IMG/VR virus record: IMGVR_UViG_3300035145_002235
Span: 1-30,704 of that record
DNA: 30,704 nucleotides
Origin: a virus
Direction: 5' to 3' (one strand)
The first letter of the stretch is position 1. The number at the start of each line of letters is the position of its first letter. Positions 8,359 to 16,260 of this stretch are shown one piece after another. Made by a program: the position numbers and the translations under genes. Below the pieces are notes generated by a model. It searched no databases and was not told where the DNA came from. It saw only the letters and a program-made list of their open reading frames with translations.

Positions 8359-11300
8359 GAGCAATTGATAGATTTGAAAAATTTTCTAAACCTTTACACA
8401 ACGGTCAAGATCAATTAAAAAATTTAATATTTGATAGATACCCAGTTTTGAAAATTGATGACTATTGTAATTTAGACAAGGTGTACGAGCAAAACTTTGA
8501 TAGTGATTATGTTTGGCTTGTAGATAAAAATATAAGAGTATACGATAGTTTTCCTTGGTGGTTTAAACCACGAGCAATTGATGAAGTGCAAATACACGAA
8601 TTTCCTTATGTATATAAAGAAAGTAGAAAAGTAAAAAGTTGGGATAAAGTAAGATTAGTGCCAACAAAACCTGTTTCTACAGAACCAAAACAGCATATAC
8701 ATATTTGCGGAGAATATGATGTATACAAAGGAAATGAAAAATTTGATGTTTTTTATATTGGTCAAGATCAACAAGATATAGATAAGTTGTTAACAAAAGT
8801 TCCACATTTACAAACAGTAGATAGTTGGCAAGAAGCACAACAAAGAAGTTATACTGATATGTTTTGGATTGTATGGGAAGATATAGTAGTAAGAGATACA
8901 TTTAAATTTAGCTATAAGCCCGATGAATGGAGTCACGATTTTGTACACGTATTTGGTAATGGTGATATAGATCAGCTCGACGGTGTTGCATTGTTTCCAA
9001 AAAATTATCCTATTACTGAAAAAGAATTAAGCCATAGATTTTATGCAAATAAAAAAGAAGTTAGGATTATGGCAAGCGAACCAAAACTTTATGATTGTTT
9101 TAATATAGATAGTTTCTATGAATATGAAAATGCATTAACTAAAAGCAAAACAGATATGTTTTGGGGTGTACCAAGAGATGTTGATGTAAATAGTAGTTTC
9201 AAACTAGATTATTATATTAGTAATCACGAAAGGCAATTGAAAAATAAAAATCACGTTTGGTTAAATGGTAACAAGTACAATGGAATAACACTTTTTAGTA
9301 AAACTACACCTGTAACTAAGAAAGAAATTGATTATAGATTTATTGCCAATAGAATAGAACACAATGAAATTGCAAGTGTTCCAAAACCATTAGATAGGTT
9401 TGTAATTGATAACTATGATGATTATTTGAAAGCAAAAGATTCATCAAATACACATATGTTTATAGGTATTCCAAGCGATGTTATAGAAAACAAAGATTTT
9501 AACATTGATGAATATTTCGCTAAACAAGATGAGTTAGATACAGGTACAACACATTTGTTTCTCAACAACAATGACTTTGATGGAATAGTTGTGTATAGCA
9601 AAAGTGTAGAAGTTGATGAAAAAGAAGTTAATCATAGGTTTTATGTTAATAAAAAAGAACACAAACAGATTGCAAGTTATCCTAAACCATTTGAGAAATT
9701 TGTAATTAACAATTACAATGACTACTTAGATGCTGTAAAACAGAGCAAAACAGATATGTTTTGGAGTATACCTAGTGATGTAGAAGTCATTGAAGATTTT
9801 AATTTTAATATGTATTTTAGCCATCATAATAAATTTGATAGAGAAATAAATCACGTTTTCTTAAATGGAGAACATTATGATGGTATTGTTTTATTCAGCA
9901 AAAATTCATTAGTTTCAGAAAAAGAAATAGATCATAGATTTTTGGTTAATAAAAAAGAATGGGAAATAGTTGCAAGTAATCCTAAACCTTTTGAAAAATT
10001 TGTTGTTTCAAATTATGATGAATATTTACGTGCTAGAGAGCAATCAAAAACAGATATGTTTTGGATGATTTATCCGGATCTAGATATTGAGAAAAATTTT
10101 GATTGGAAGTTTTATATTACACATCATAATCAATATGAAAGAAAAATTAACCACGTTTGGAGAAATGGTGAATTTTATGACGGTATAGCTCTAACTACAA
10201 AAAGCATAATGCTTACCAAACACGAATTAGATTATAGATTTTTAGCTATAAAAAAAGAATATGATGATTTAGGAAGTTATCCAGAATCTTATGATATAGT
10301 TTTCATTAGTAATGGAGAACCAAATGCAGAAGAAAATTACAGCAAATTGTTACAAAATTATCCAAATGCAAAAAGGGTAGATAAAGTAAAAGGTATTCAT
10401 CAAGCTCACATTGAAGCAGCAAAACAAGTATCAACAGATATGTTTTGGGTAGTTGATGGTGATGCTGAATTATTAGATGATTTTGAATTGTATCATCAAA
10501 TTGCACATTACGATGTTGACGGATTGAAAACAGTATATGTATGGAGAAGTTTAAATCCTGTAAATGATCTTATATACGGTTACGGAGGAGTAAAATTATT
10601 ACCAACAAACCTAACTTTGAATATGGATGTAAACACACCTGATATGACCACAAGTATTAGCAAAAATTTTAAAGGTATTAATAGGATGAGTAATATTACT
10701 GCATTTAACACAGATGCTTTTAGTGCCTGGAAAAGTGGGTTTAGAGAATGTGTAAAGTTGGCTAGTAGAAGTATTGATAGACAGATAGATGACGAGTCTA
10801 CATTTAGATTGAAAGCGTGGTGCTCTAGAGGCAAAGATAAACCTTTTGGTAAAGAAACTATTGCCGGCTCTTACGAAGGAGCAAAATATGGTATTGCTTT
10901 TAAAAATAATATATCTGCTCTACAAAAAATTAACGATTTTGAATGGTTACAAAAAAAGTTTAAAGAAACTTATAATGCCGATATAGAAGAATATGATTTA
11001 GATTTTCTTGAAAAAACAGAAGAAGAAAACATTATAGAATTTAATCCTCTTGCAAAAAGTATTTTTAAACAAATAGATAAAAAGTTAGGAGAAAATTTTA
11101 ATTATCAAAATGGTAGTGTAAAATTTAGTATAGAAAATGTTGGTGACATTTTTTTTGATAAATCAGGTGTTAAAATAAGTAAAAAATATGCAGATGCAGA
11201 GATACACATTGATTTAAAGAATGCTCTAAAAGCACTTTCCTTAGAAGTAGATACTCTTGACCTTTATAAAAAAGGTGATATTATAGTCGAGGGCGATGTA

Positions 11301-11660
11301 GATATTGCCCAGGATTTTTTTGCTAAATTAAAAAGTGTAGCCTTGCAAGGAGACCAAAGTGTTATTAATTTACACATTATAGAACTTACAAACTATATTA
11401 ATCCAGGTATACTTGATTTATCTATTTGTATTAAGGATCAAGGAATTATAGTATTTGATAAAGATGGAATTACTGAATCAACAAAGGTTAAAGATACAAA
11501 TATAAACATAGATAGCAAGCATTTTAAATTATTACTTACAGGTGAGATTACTATTGTAGAATTAATTGCGGATAAAGATGTCACTTATACCGGCGATGTA
11601 TTAGAAGTAATTAAGTTAAGTCAGCAGTTTCACTATCGAGAAAAACATCAATTAGTTTAA
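8355..11660 (+). CDS. 1101-aa repeat protein: tandem degenerate GT-like units, one DGD-bearing domain, possible SCP2-like tail
   Basis: Three parts are visible. Residues ~150-650 hold five units of almost exactly 100 residues, each with TDMFW, a single Asp six residues on, a HV(W/F)LNG...(Y/F)DGI strand, an E(I/L/V)xxRF block and PKPFEKFVI. TDMFW starts at residues 167, 266, 366 (THMFI), 466 and 566. A sixth, longer unit (residues 651-870) has the same start at 694 but an intact D701-G-D703 motif and long segments (YGYGGVKLLP, DMTTSIS, FRECVKLAS) of a type I recall from T4-like marine phages annotated as glycosyltransferase-like. Residues ~915-1098 look like two SCP2-like folds. The start overlaps the upstream glycosyltransferase by 4 nt, and the 3' end overlaps the Nudix gene on the other strand by 50 bp. 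Possible partner or scaffold for the adjacent transferase (inference). Confidence 0.75.
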   Translation: MRAIDRFEKFSKPLHNGQDQLKNLIFDRYPVLKIDDYCNLDKVYEQNFDSDYVWLVDKNIRVYDSFPWWFKPRAIDEVQIHEFPYVYKESRKVKSWDKVRLVPTKPVSTEPKQHIHICGEYDVYKGNEKFDVFYIGQDQQDIDKLLTKVPHLQTVDSWQEAQQRSYTDMFWIVWEDIVVRDTFKFSYKPDEWSHDFVHVFGNGDIDQLDGVALFPKNYPITEKELSHRFYANKKEVRIMASEPKLYDCFNIDSFYEYENALTKSKTDMFWGVPRDVDVNSSFKLDYYISNHERQLKNKNHVWLNGNKYNGITLFSKTTPVTKKEIDYRFIANRIEHNEIASVPKPLDRFVIDNYDDYLKAKDSSNTHMFIGIPSDVIENKDFNIDEYFAKQDELDTGTTHLFLNNNDFDGIVVYSKSVEVDEKEVNHRFYVNKKEHKQIASYPKPFEKFVINNYNDYLDAVKQSKTDMFWSIPSDVEVIEDFNFNMYFSHHNKFDREINHVFLNGEHYDGIVLFSKNSLVSEKEIDHRFLVNKKEWEIVASNPKPFEKFVVSNYDEYLRAREQSKTDMFWMIYPDLDIEKNFDWKFYITHHNQYERKINHVWRNGEFYDGIALTTKSIMLTKHELDYRFLAIKKEYDDLGSYPESYDIVFISNGEPNAEENYSKLLQNYPNAKRVDKVKGIHQAHIEAAKQVSTDMFWVVDGDAELLDDFELYHQIAHYDVDGLKTVYVWRSLNPVNDLIYGYGGVKLLPTNLTLNMDVNTPDMTTSISKNFKGINRMSNITAFNTDAFSAWKSGFRECVKLASRSIDRQIDDESTFRLKAWCSRGKDKPFGKETIAGSYEGAKYGIAFKNNISALQKINDFEWLQKKFKETYNADIEEYDLDFLEKTEEENIIEFNPLAKSIFKQIDKKLGENFNYQNGSVKFSIENVGDIFFDKSGVKISKKYADAEIHIDLKNALKALSLEVDTLDLYKKGDIIVEGDVDIAQDFFAKLKSVALQGDQSVINLHIIELTNYINPGILDLSICIKDQGIIVFDKDGITESTKVKDTNINIDSKHFKLLLTGEITIVELIADKDVTYTGDVLEVIKLSQQFHYREKHQLV
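8808..10305 (+). repeat. Five tandem ~300-bp coding repeats
   Basis: The units encode 100-residue modules. The TDMFW-equivalent codons begin at 8853, 9150, 9450, 9750 and 10050, so the last four are exactly 300 nt apart. The units at 9750 and 10050 are the most alike. All stay in frame, so the array is a protein-level tandem duplication rather than simple-sequence DNA. Confidence 0.85.
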
Positions 11661-12069
11661 TAGCAGCTTCTAGTTTTGTGCTATTTGTTTTATTGCGAAC
11701 TGTGTTTGCTAAACCGTTGTGTAAAGGCTTTGGCCACTTCCCAAAAGATATCCAAGCATATCCATTGTGTTCACCATTTAATTTAGGTATAAATTCTTTA
11801 TCAACAACACAAAGATAAGTATGAAAGAAAAAGTTTTGGTCTTTACTAATAAAACTTTCTAAGGGTAATATTTTTTTAAAACTAGGTAAAAATCCAATTT
11901 CCTCTTTAATCTCTCTTTTTAATCCTTCCCACGGAGTCTCTATTCCTTCGTTGGTGCCTCCAACAAGTCCCCATTGATTTTTTGTTTTACCTTTGGTTCT
12001 GTGTAATAAAAGAAAACGTTTTTCGTTTTTTGAATATATTAATGCACCGCTACAAATTACTTTGTTCAT
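11611..12069 (-). CDS. Nudix (MutT-like) hydrolase
   Basis: The 152-residue product has a complete Nudix box, G-x5-E-x7-REUxEExGU, from G38 to F60 (G38...E44...R52-E53-I-K-E56-E57-I-G-F60). The acidic cluster would bind Mg2+ for cleaving a nucleoside diphosphate linked to another group. The substrate cannot be inferred. It lies 13 nt below gp15 on the minus strand, so it may be read from the gp14-gp15 transcript. Its last 50 bp overlap the convergent 1101-residue gene. No clear Shine-Dalgarno precedes the ATG. Phage Nudix enzymes in T4-like genomes cleave dinucleotides or sanitise nucleotide pools (family knowledge). Confidence 0.9.
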   Translation of the reverse strand: MNKVICSGALIYSKNEKRFLLLHRTKGKTKNQWGLVGGTNEGIETPWEGLKREIKEEIGFLPSFKKILPLESFISKDQNFFFHTYLCVVDKEFIPKLNGEHNGYAWISFGKWPKPLHNGLANTVRNKTNSTKLEAAIKLIDVFLDSETADLT

Positions 12070-12082
12070 ATAGTAATTAGTT

Positions 12083-13816
12083 TTACATTACTAAATCCCA
12101 GCTGCCTCTTGGATACAACCCATCAACAGCATATTGCCAATAGTAGCCATTATAGTAAAACTGTTGATCTGTGTTTAAATTTGTAACGTAAGTATTTCCT
12201 TCTGATTCACTTGCATCAAAAATTATTTGCCAATTAGTTCCGTCCCATTCAACAATATCGTGTGTATCTGCTATAAAGTCTCTATTGGTTGTGCCTTTCC
12301 AAGCGTCTGCACCATCTTCATTTATGTATAACACATATCTTACTTCTTCGCCTGGTCGTGGAGCATCTGCTAATCTTATTACCAACGATCCGTCTATATT
12401 TTCTTGTGTAGCTGCATCTGTAACTCTAACATTTTCAACGTAAACATCAATATCATATACACTATCAGTTTGTACTTCGGTTTCAATCCTTGTAGTGCTT
12501 CCAGTAACTGTAAAGATTCTTTCTATAGCCCCACCTATAGGTTGAGTAAGTAATAGTCTTACACCTGATGCTTTTACACTTGTAGGATTAAAATTTCTAG
12601 GATTAATTATATAATCTATTGTACCTCTGTTAGATACCCCTGATATTATTGTATCACTAGGCAAAGTATCTATATCGTAGGTAATTGTTATTTCTTGTGT
12701 GTTATTACCGTTAATTGAAAATGTACCTATTATAGGTGTAAGTAATTCTGCTCTTTTTAATCTTATTTGACTTATGCCAGGTTGGTATACTGCTGGTGCT
12801 TCAGCTTCTAAAACATTATACCAATTTATTTCTCCAAGTCTTGCTGCATTCCTACCAAGTTTAATTATATCTCCTTCTACAATAATATCAAAGTTCCTAT
12901 AACTTGCAGTAGCAACATTAGCAACATTTAGGTTTCCATCAGCAGAGGTTTTTATTACAGTTGTTCTAGTATTTTCTGCTGTAATCTTGTTGTATGTTAT
13001 GTTACCATTTTCATCATAATATGCTTCTTCTGGACTTGCAGGTGCCTGTTGTACTACAGAGCCATCAGGTAAAACCACTGTTCCAGCTGCAACTTTAGAA
13101 GTATCTGTAGTATCAGGGTTAAACCCATCAAGTTCGATTGTTCCTGCATCAAAGTTTAAAACACTATTAATAATTTCAGTTATAACACCAAGTTTTTTTA
13201 CTTTTGTTGGCGGAGAAATGTATACAGGAGCAATAAAACTCAAAGTTGCAATATCTATTTCCGATTCTGTACCTACAGGAATAGCTCTGTTACTAAAATC
13301 AATATTTTCTAATTGTAATACACTCAAACTTGTCCAGTCTACATAATTGTCATTTGTCTGAAATTCTAAGTCAGGATTGAAAAGCATAAAAATTTGTTCT
13401 AATATTTGCAATTTTTGTTCTGTATTGCTACTCCATAAATCTACATTTACTCCTAATGTGTACGGCGTTGGATGTAATCTTTCTACAGTATATCCACTGC
13501 CTTGTGTATTTGTATATGTTTGACTTGGTTCATCAAATGCTCTTTCTTTGATGTTTATTTTGCTTATAAAACTACTATCACTTAGTCTAGCTCTATCCAT
13601 TTGCATACTTGTAATGTATACAGCCATTCTTGGCGCACTTGGCATTTTATTTTCACTGTTATCACGTATAATGTTTGCAACTTGTCTTGTTAGATCGCCA
13701 TATGTTACAGGCACTACTTTTAGATCACCATCACCATCTTTGTAACTAAAATTACTGAATGCCCTAATAATCTGTGTAAGATATCTTCGTATCTGTCCGT
13801 CATAAAAATATTGCAT
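12083..13816 (-). CDS. 15: Tail sheath stabiliser/completion protein gp15-like, with long C-terminal extension
   Basis: The first ~215 residues resemble T4 gp15: an FYDGQIRRY start (T4: FYNSSFRRY), a VPVTYGD strand, RLHPTPYTLGVNVDLW (T4: YNPSPIKMIYELSIFTR), EQIFMLFNPDLEF (T4: EQILPYFQPHF) and FIAPVYISPP near the end of the core. gp15 forms the hexameric ring closing the top of the sheath and tube and joining it to the neck. At 577 residues it is about twice T4 gp15 (272). The extra ~360 residues are beta-rich and end in W-rich modules (DIVEWDGTNWQIIF, FYYNGYYWQYAV). The start overlaps the gp14 stop by 1 nt (TAATG on the minus strand), so the two are translationally coupled. Confidence 0.75.
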   Translation of the reverse strand: MQYFYDGQIRRYLTQIIRAFSNFSYKDGDGDLKVVPVTYGDLTRQVANIIRDNSENKMPSAPRMAVYITSMQMDRARLSDSSFISKINIKERAFDEPSQTYTNTQGSGYTVERLHPTPYTLGVNVDLWSSNTEQKLQILEQIFMLFNPDLEFQTNDNYVDWTSLSVLQLENIDFSNRAIPVGTESEIDIATLSFIAPVYISPPTKVKKLGVITEIINSVLNFDAGTIELDGFNPDTTDTSKVAAGTVVLPDGSVVQQAPASPEEAYYDENGNITYNKITAENTRTTVIKTSADGNLNVANVATASYRNFDIIVEGDIIKLGRNAARLGEINWYNVLEAEAPAVYQPGISQIRLKRAELLTPIIGTFSINGNNTQEITITYDIDTLPSDTIISGVSNRGTIDYIINPRNFNPTSVKASGVRLLLTQPIGGAIERIFTVTGSTTRIETEVQTDSVYDIDVYVENVRVTDAATQENIDGSLVIRLADAPRPGEEVRYVLYINEDGADAWKGTTNRDFIADTHDIVEWDGTNWQIIFDASESEGNTYVTNLNTDQQFYYNGYYWQYAVDGLYPRGSWDLVM

Positions 13817-14967
13817 TAATTATCTGCCTTTGGTCTCAATGCTTTTGACAAGCTCTGTCTTTCAACTACTTCTTCACCATTAATTTCATTAGAAGCATTG
13901 TTATTTACAAAAGTTCCTTTTAGTGTGTCTCTAAGTAGATTAGGAGTTAAAGTAGTCCTTACCTTGTCTTCTACTTTCCTCCAACTATTTCCATCATATC
14001 TAAATAATCTGTTAGGAATAAAATCTGTTCTTAAAAAATAATCACCTAATGCACTGTTAGAAGGAAATCCTGTACCACTTCCAAATGGTGCTCCGTTAGG
14101 CGGTATACCGTCTCCTACCAAATAACCTGGATATCCAGTCCTAGGAGGCGTGCTTACAATTTGTGTTACATCAACATTTTGATCAACTAAAAAAGTTTCG
14201 TCTGCTGTTACAAGATCAACTTCGCCATTATCTCTTACAGATATTGTATAAAAATGACTTGTATCATAACCTGCAGATGGTGTATTTTTTTCAGCTTGTG
14301 CAACAACCGCATCATTAATTTGCATTTCTTTTTCATATGTTGATAAAACATCACGTAAAGTTTGCTCACTACCTTCTTCTACTGGTAAATCTAAAATGTC
14401 TTTATATTCTTGTCCGTCATATATTTGTTTTAGTTTTAATCTATATAAATGGGGATACCAACTTTGAGAAAATCCTTCTGCGGCTCTATTTACATCTTCA
14501 ACAACATAAAAACGTTTTAGTGAAACACTGTAATCATTTAATGCATACTCGTCTTTCAAATGGGGTAATTCAATTACATCGCCCGAAATAATCTTTCTAC
14601 CTAAAGTTTTTACACTACTATTGATATGTATTGTCATAAACAATGTATCATTAGACATAAACAACCCAAATTGGCTTAAATCAAAATCTTGATCTTGCAC
14701 ATTGTAATGTCCACGTAATGTATAAATGTCTTGATCATATTTTCTATCTCTGTTTTCTAGAAATAATAAATCTTGTATATTAGTAACATCTTGTGTAGCA
14801 TATGCTTTTTGCTCTTCTGTAATGTCTTCTCCTGTAGGATTTTTGGTTCCGATATATTTGTGTACAAATAAATCTGTTCCTCCTACAGTAAATTGTTCGT
14901 AGATTATACTATCGAGAAAAGTATAATCATTTGATTTTTCTGGTCTATATAAACTTAAACGTGGCAT
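13816..14967 (-). CDS. 14: Neck protein gp14-like
   Basis: The product (MPRLSLYRPEKSNDYTF...) matches, from memory, gp14 of marine T4-like phages: a LYRPEKSNDY start, FTVGGTDLFVHKYIG, a GDVIELPHLKDEY segment and a ...YPHLYRLKLKQ strand. gp14 and gp13 form the neck between the portal and the tail. At 383 residues it is longer than T4 gp14 (256). The extra C-terminal region carries a LGDYFLRTD...LFRYDGNSWRKV module also found in gp15 and gp18. The start was placed at 14967. An upstream in-frame ATG at 14973 overlaps the late-promoter octamer (14980-14973), and the predicted start of transcription falls at about 14967. No Shine-Dalgarno is visible, so the message may be leaderless. Confidence 0.8.
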   Translation of the reverse strand: MPRLSLYRPEKSNDYTFLDSIIYEQFTVGGTDLFVHKYIGTKNPTGEDITEEQKAYATQDVTNIQDLLFLENRDRKYDQDIYTLRGHYNVQDQDFDLSQFGLFMSNDTLFMTIHINSSVKTLGRKIISGDVIELPHLKDEYALNDYSVSLKRFYVVEDVNRAAEGFSQSWYPHLYRLKLKQIYDGQEYKDILDLPVEEGSEQTLRDVLSTYEKEMQINDAVVAQAEKNTPSAGYDTSHFYTISVRDNGEVDLVTADETFLVDQNVDVTQIVSTPPRTGYPGYLVGDGIPPNGAPFGSGTGFPSNSALGDYFLRTDFIPNRLFRYDGNSWRKVEDKVRTTLTPNLLRDTLKGTFVNNNASNEINGEEVVERQSLSKALRPKADN

Positions 14968-14972
14968 ATACA

Positions 14973-14993
14973 TATTTATCGTATCGATAAATA
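14973..14993. promoter_or_regulatory. Divergent late-promoter palindrome between gp14 and gp13
   Basis: TATTTATCG-TAT-CGATAAATA is a perfect inverted repeat with 9-bp arms. The left arm read on the minus strand is GATAAATA toward gp14. The right arm is GATAAATACTATT (14986-14998) toward gp13, matching 12 of 13 bases of the T4 late consensus TATAAATACTATT. The plus-strand start of transcription would fall near 14999, right at the GGAGA Shine-Dalgarno of gp13. Confidence 0.8.
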
Positions 14994-15009
14994 CTATTGG
15001 AGAACTTAT

Positions 15010-15771
15010 ATGTCTAATTTAGTAACACACAAACAACAAATTTTTGATTATGTAAACGCATTTTTAGGCGGAGGTATGGTTGATGTTGAACTAGATCCTA
15101 TCCATTATGAAACTGCATTGACAAAATCCTTAACAAAGTACAGACAACGTAGTGAAAATAGTGTAGAAGAAAGTTATGTTACAACTAAACTACAACAGGA
15201 TCAAAATGTTTACACTATGCCTCAAGAAATAATTGAAATTAGAAAAATATATAGACGTAGTATTGGTAGTAGATTAGGTGGCAGTGCAGACGGCGGCAGT
15301 TTGTTTGAACCTTTTAATTTAGCATATACAAACACATATCTGCTTGCAGGATCCGGTATAGGCGGCCTTGCAACTTATGACTTCTTTTCTCAACAACAAG
15401 AACTGATAGGAAGAATGTTTGGTAGCTTTATGGAATTTAAATGGAACACAACAACAAAAAAATTAACAATTTTACAGCGTCCAAGAGCTGACGAAGAAGT
15501 GTTAATGTTCTGTTACAACTATAGACCAGACGAACAGTTGCTAGAAGATTACAAATGTATGCAATGGATCAAAGATTACACACTAGCTGGCTGTAAATAT
15601 ATGTTGGGAGAAGCACGTAGTAAGTTTTCAACTATTGCAGGTCCAGGAGGTGGTACGACACTTAATGGCGATACATTAAAAGCTGAAGCACAAGCCGAAA
15701 TGGAAAAACTAGAGCAAGATTTACAAATGGCTGTAGCTGGTGGTACTGGTTATGGATTTTTAATTGGCTAA
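15010..15771 (+). CDS. 13: Neck protein gp13-like
   Basis: The 253-residue product matches gp13 of marine T4-like phages by recall: an N-terminal helical segment (HKQQIFDYVNAFLGGGMVDVELDP), a VYTMPQEIIEIRKIYR strand, an LAYTNTYLL segment and the C-terminal W-I-K-D-Y-T-L-A-G-C-K-Y-M-L-G-E-A-R-S-K-F block followed by a Gly-rich loop and a final helix. gp13 sits in the neck below the portal and works with gp14 to close the filled head for tail joining. The ATG at 15010 follows TTGGAGA (14997-15003) and lies just below a near-consensus late promoter. gp14 is divergent on the other side of that promoter, so the two partners share one control region. Confidence 0.85.
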   Translation: MSNLVTHKQQIFDYVNAFLGGGMVDVELDPIHYETALTKSLTKYRQRSENSVEESYVTTKLQQDQNVYTMPQEIIEIRKIYRRSIGSRLGGSADGGSLFEPFNLAYTNTYLLAGSGIGGLATYDFFSQQQELIGRMFGSFMEFKWNTTTKKLTILQRPRADEEVLMFCYNYRPDEQLLEDYKCMQWIKDYTLAGCKYMLGEARSKFSTIAGPGGGTTLNGDTLKAEAQAEMEKLEQDLQMAVAGGTGYGFLIG

Positions 15772-16258
15772 TATAGTCAATGTTCAACCTACAATAAAAT
15801 GGACAGGACGTCAAAATAGACGACATTTTTTAGATTGGCTTGTAAAAGAAAATAATATAACAATTATGGCAGAAGTAGGTGTTCGAGACGGAAGAACAAC
15901 TTTTCACCTATTAGATCAAAATCCAAATCTCAAAATATTTGCTATTGACAAAAGTGTTAAAGGTTTTTATAACAATAATATTGCTAAAAAATACAAAGAC
16001 AGATTAATAGCTATAGAAGCAATTAGTATAGACGGCGCTCAACATATTAAAAACAAAAGTTTAGATTTAGTTTTTATAGATGCAGATCATAGTTATAATT
16101 GGGTAAAAAAAGATATTGATGCATACAAGCCTAAAATAAAACTAGGCGGATATTTAACAGGACACGATATAGATTACACAGGAGTAAACAAAGCAGTGAA
16201 CGAATGTGTAAAGCATTATGATATAGGACCAAATAATGTTTGGTTTACAAAAATTTAA
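15764..16258 (+). CDS. Class I SAM-dependent methyltransferase
   Basis: The 164-residue product has an E37-V-G-V-R-D-G43 SAM-binding loop, AID (60-62) at the end of strand 2, FIDADHSY (104-111) for the motif IV/metal region, and GGYLTGHD (128-135). This pattern fits the Methyltransf_24/FkbM-like group. No ATG lies before residue 35, which is already inside the fold. The best start is TTG at 15764, overlapping the gp13 stop by 8 nt with a GGA in TATGGA upstream. The acceptor substrate is unknown. It sits with an SGNH-like hydrolase between neck and sheath genes, so sugar or surface-polymer modification is possible (inference). Confidence 0.8.
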   Translation: MANIVNVQPTIKWTGRQNRRHFLDWLVKENNITIMAEVGVRDGRTTFHLLDQNPNLKIFAIDKSVKGFYNNNIAKKYKDRLIAIEAISIDGAQHIKNKSLDLVFIDADHSYNWVKKDIDAYKPKIKLGGYLTGHDIDYTGVNKAVNECVKHYDIGPNNVWFTKI

Positions 16259-16260
16259 AA

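Noticed and set aside
8808-10305. CRISPR or DNA-level satellite array
   Set aside because: The 300-bp units stay in frame and are conserved at protein level with many synonymous changes; they are coding repeats.
14968-14973. ATG at 14973 as the gp14 start
   Set aside because: It overlaps the late-promoter octamer, upstream of the predicted transcript start; recalled relatives begin at MPRLSLYRPEK.
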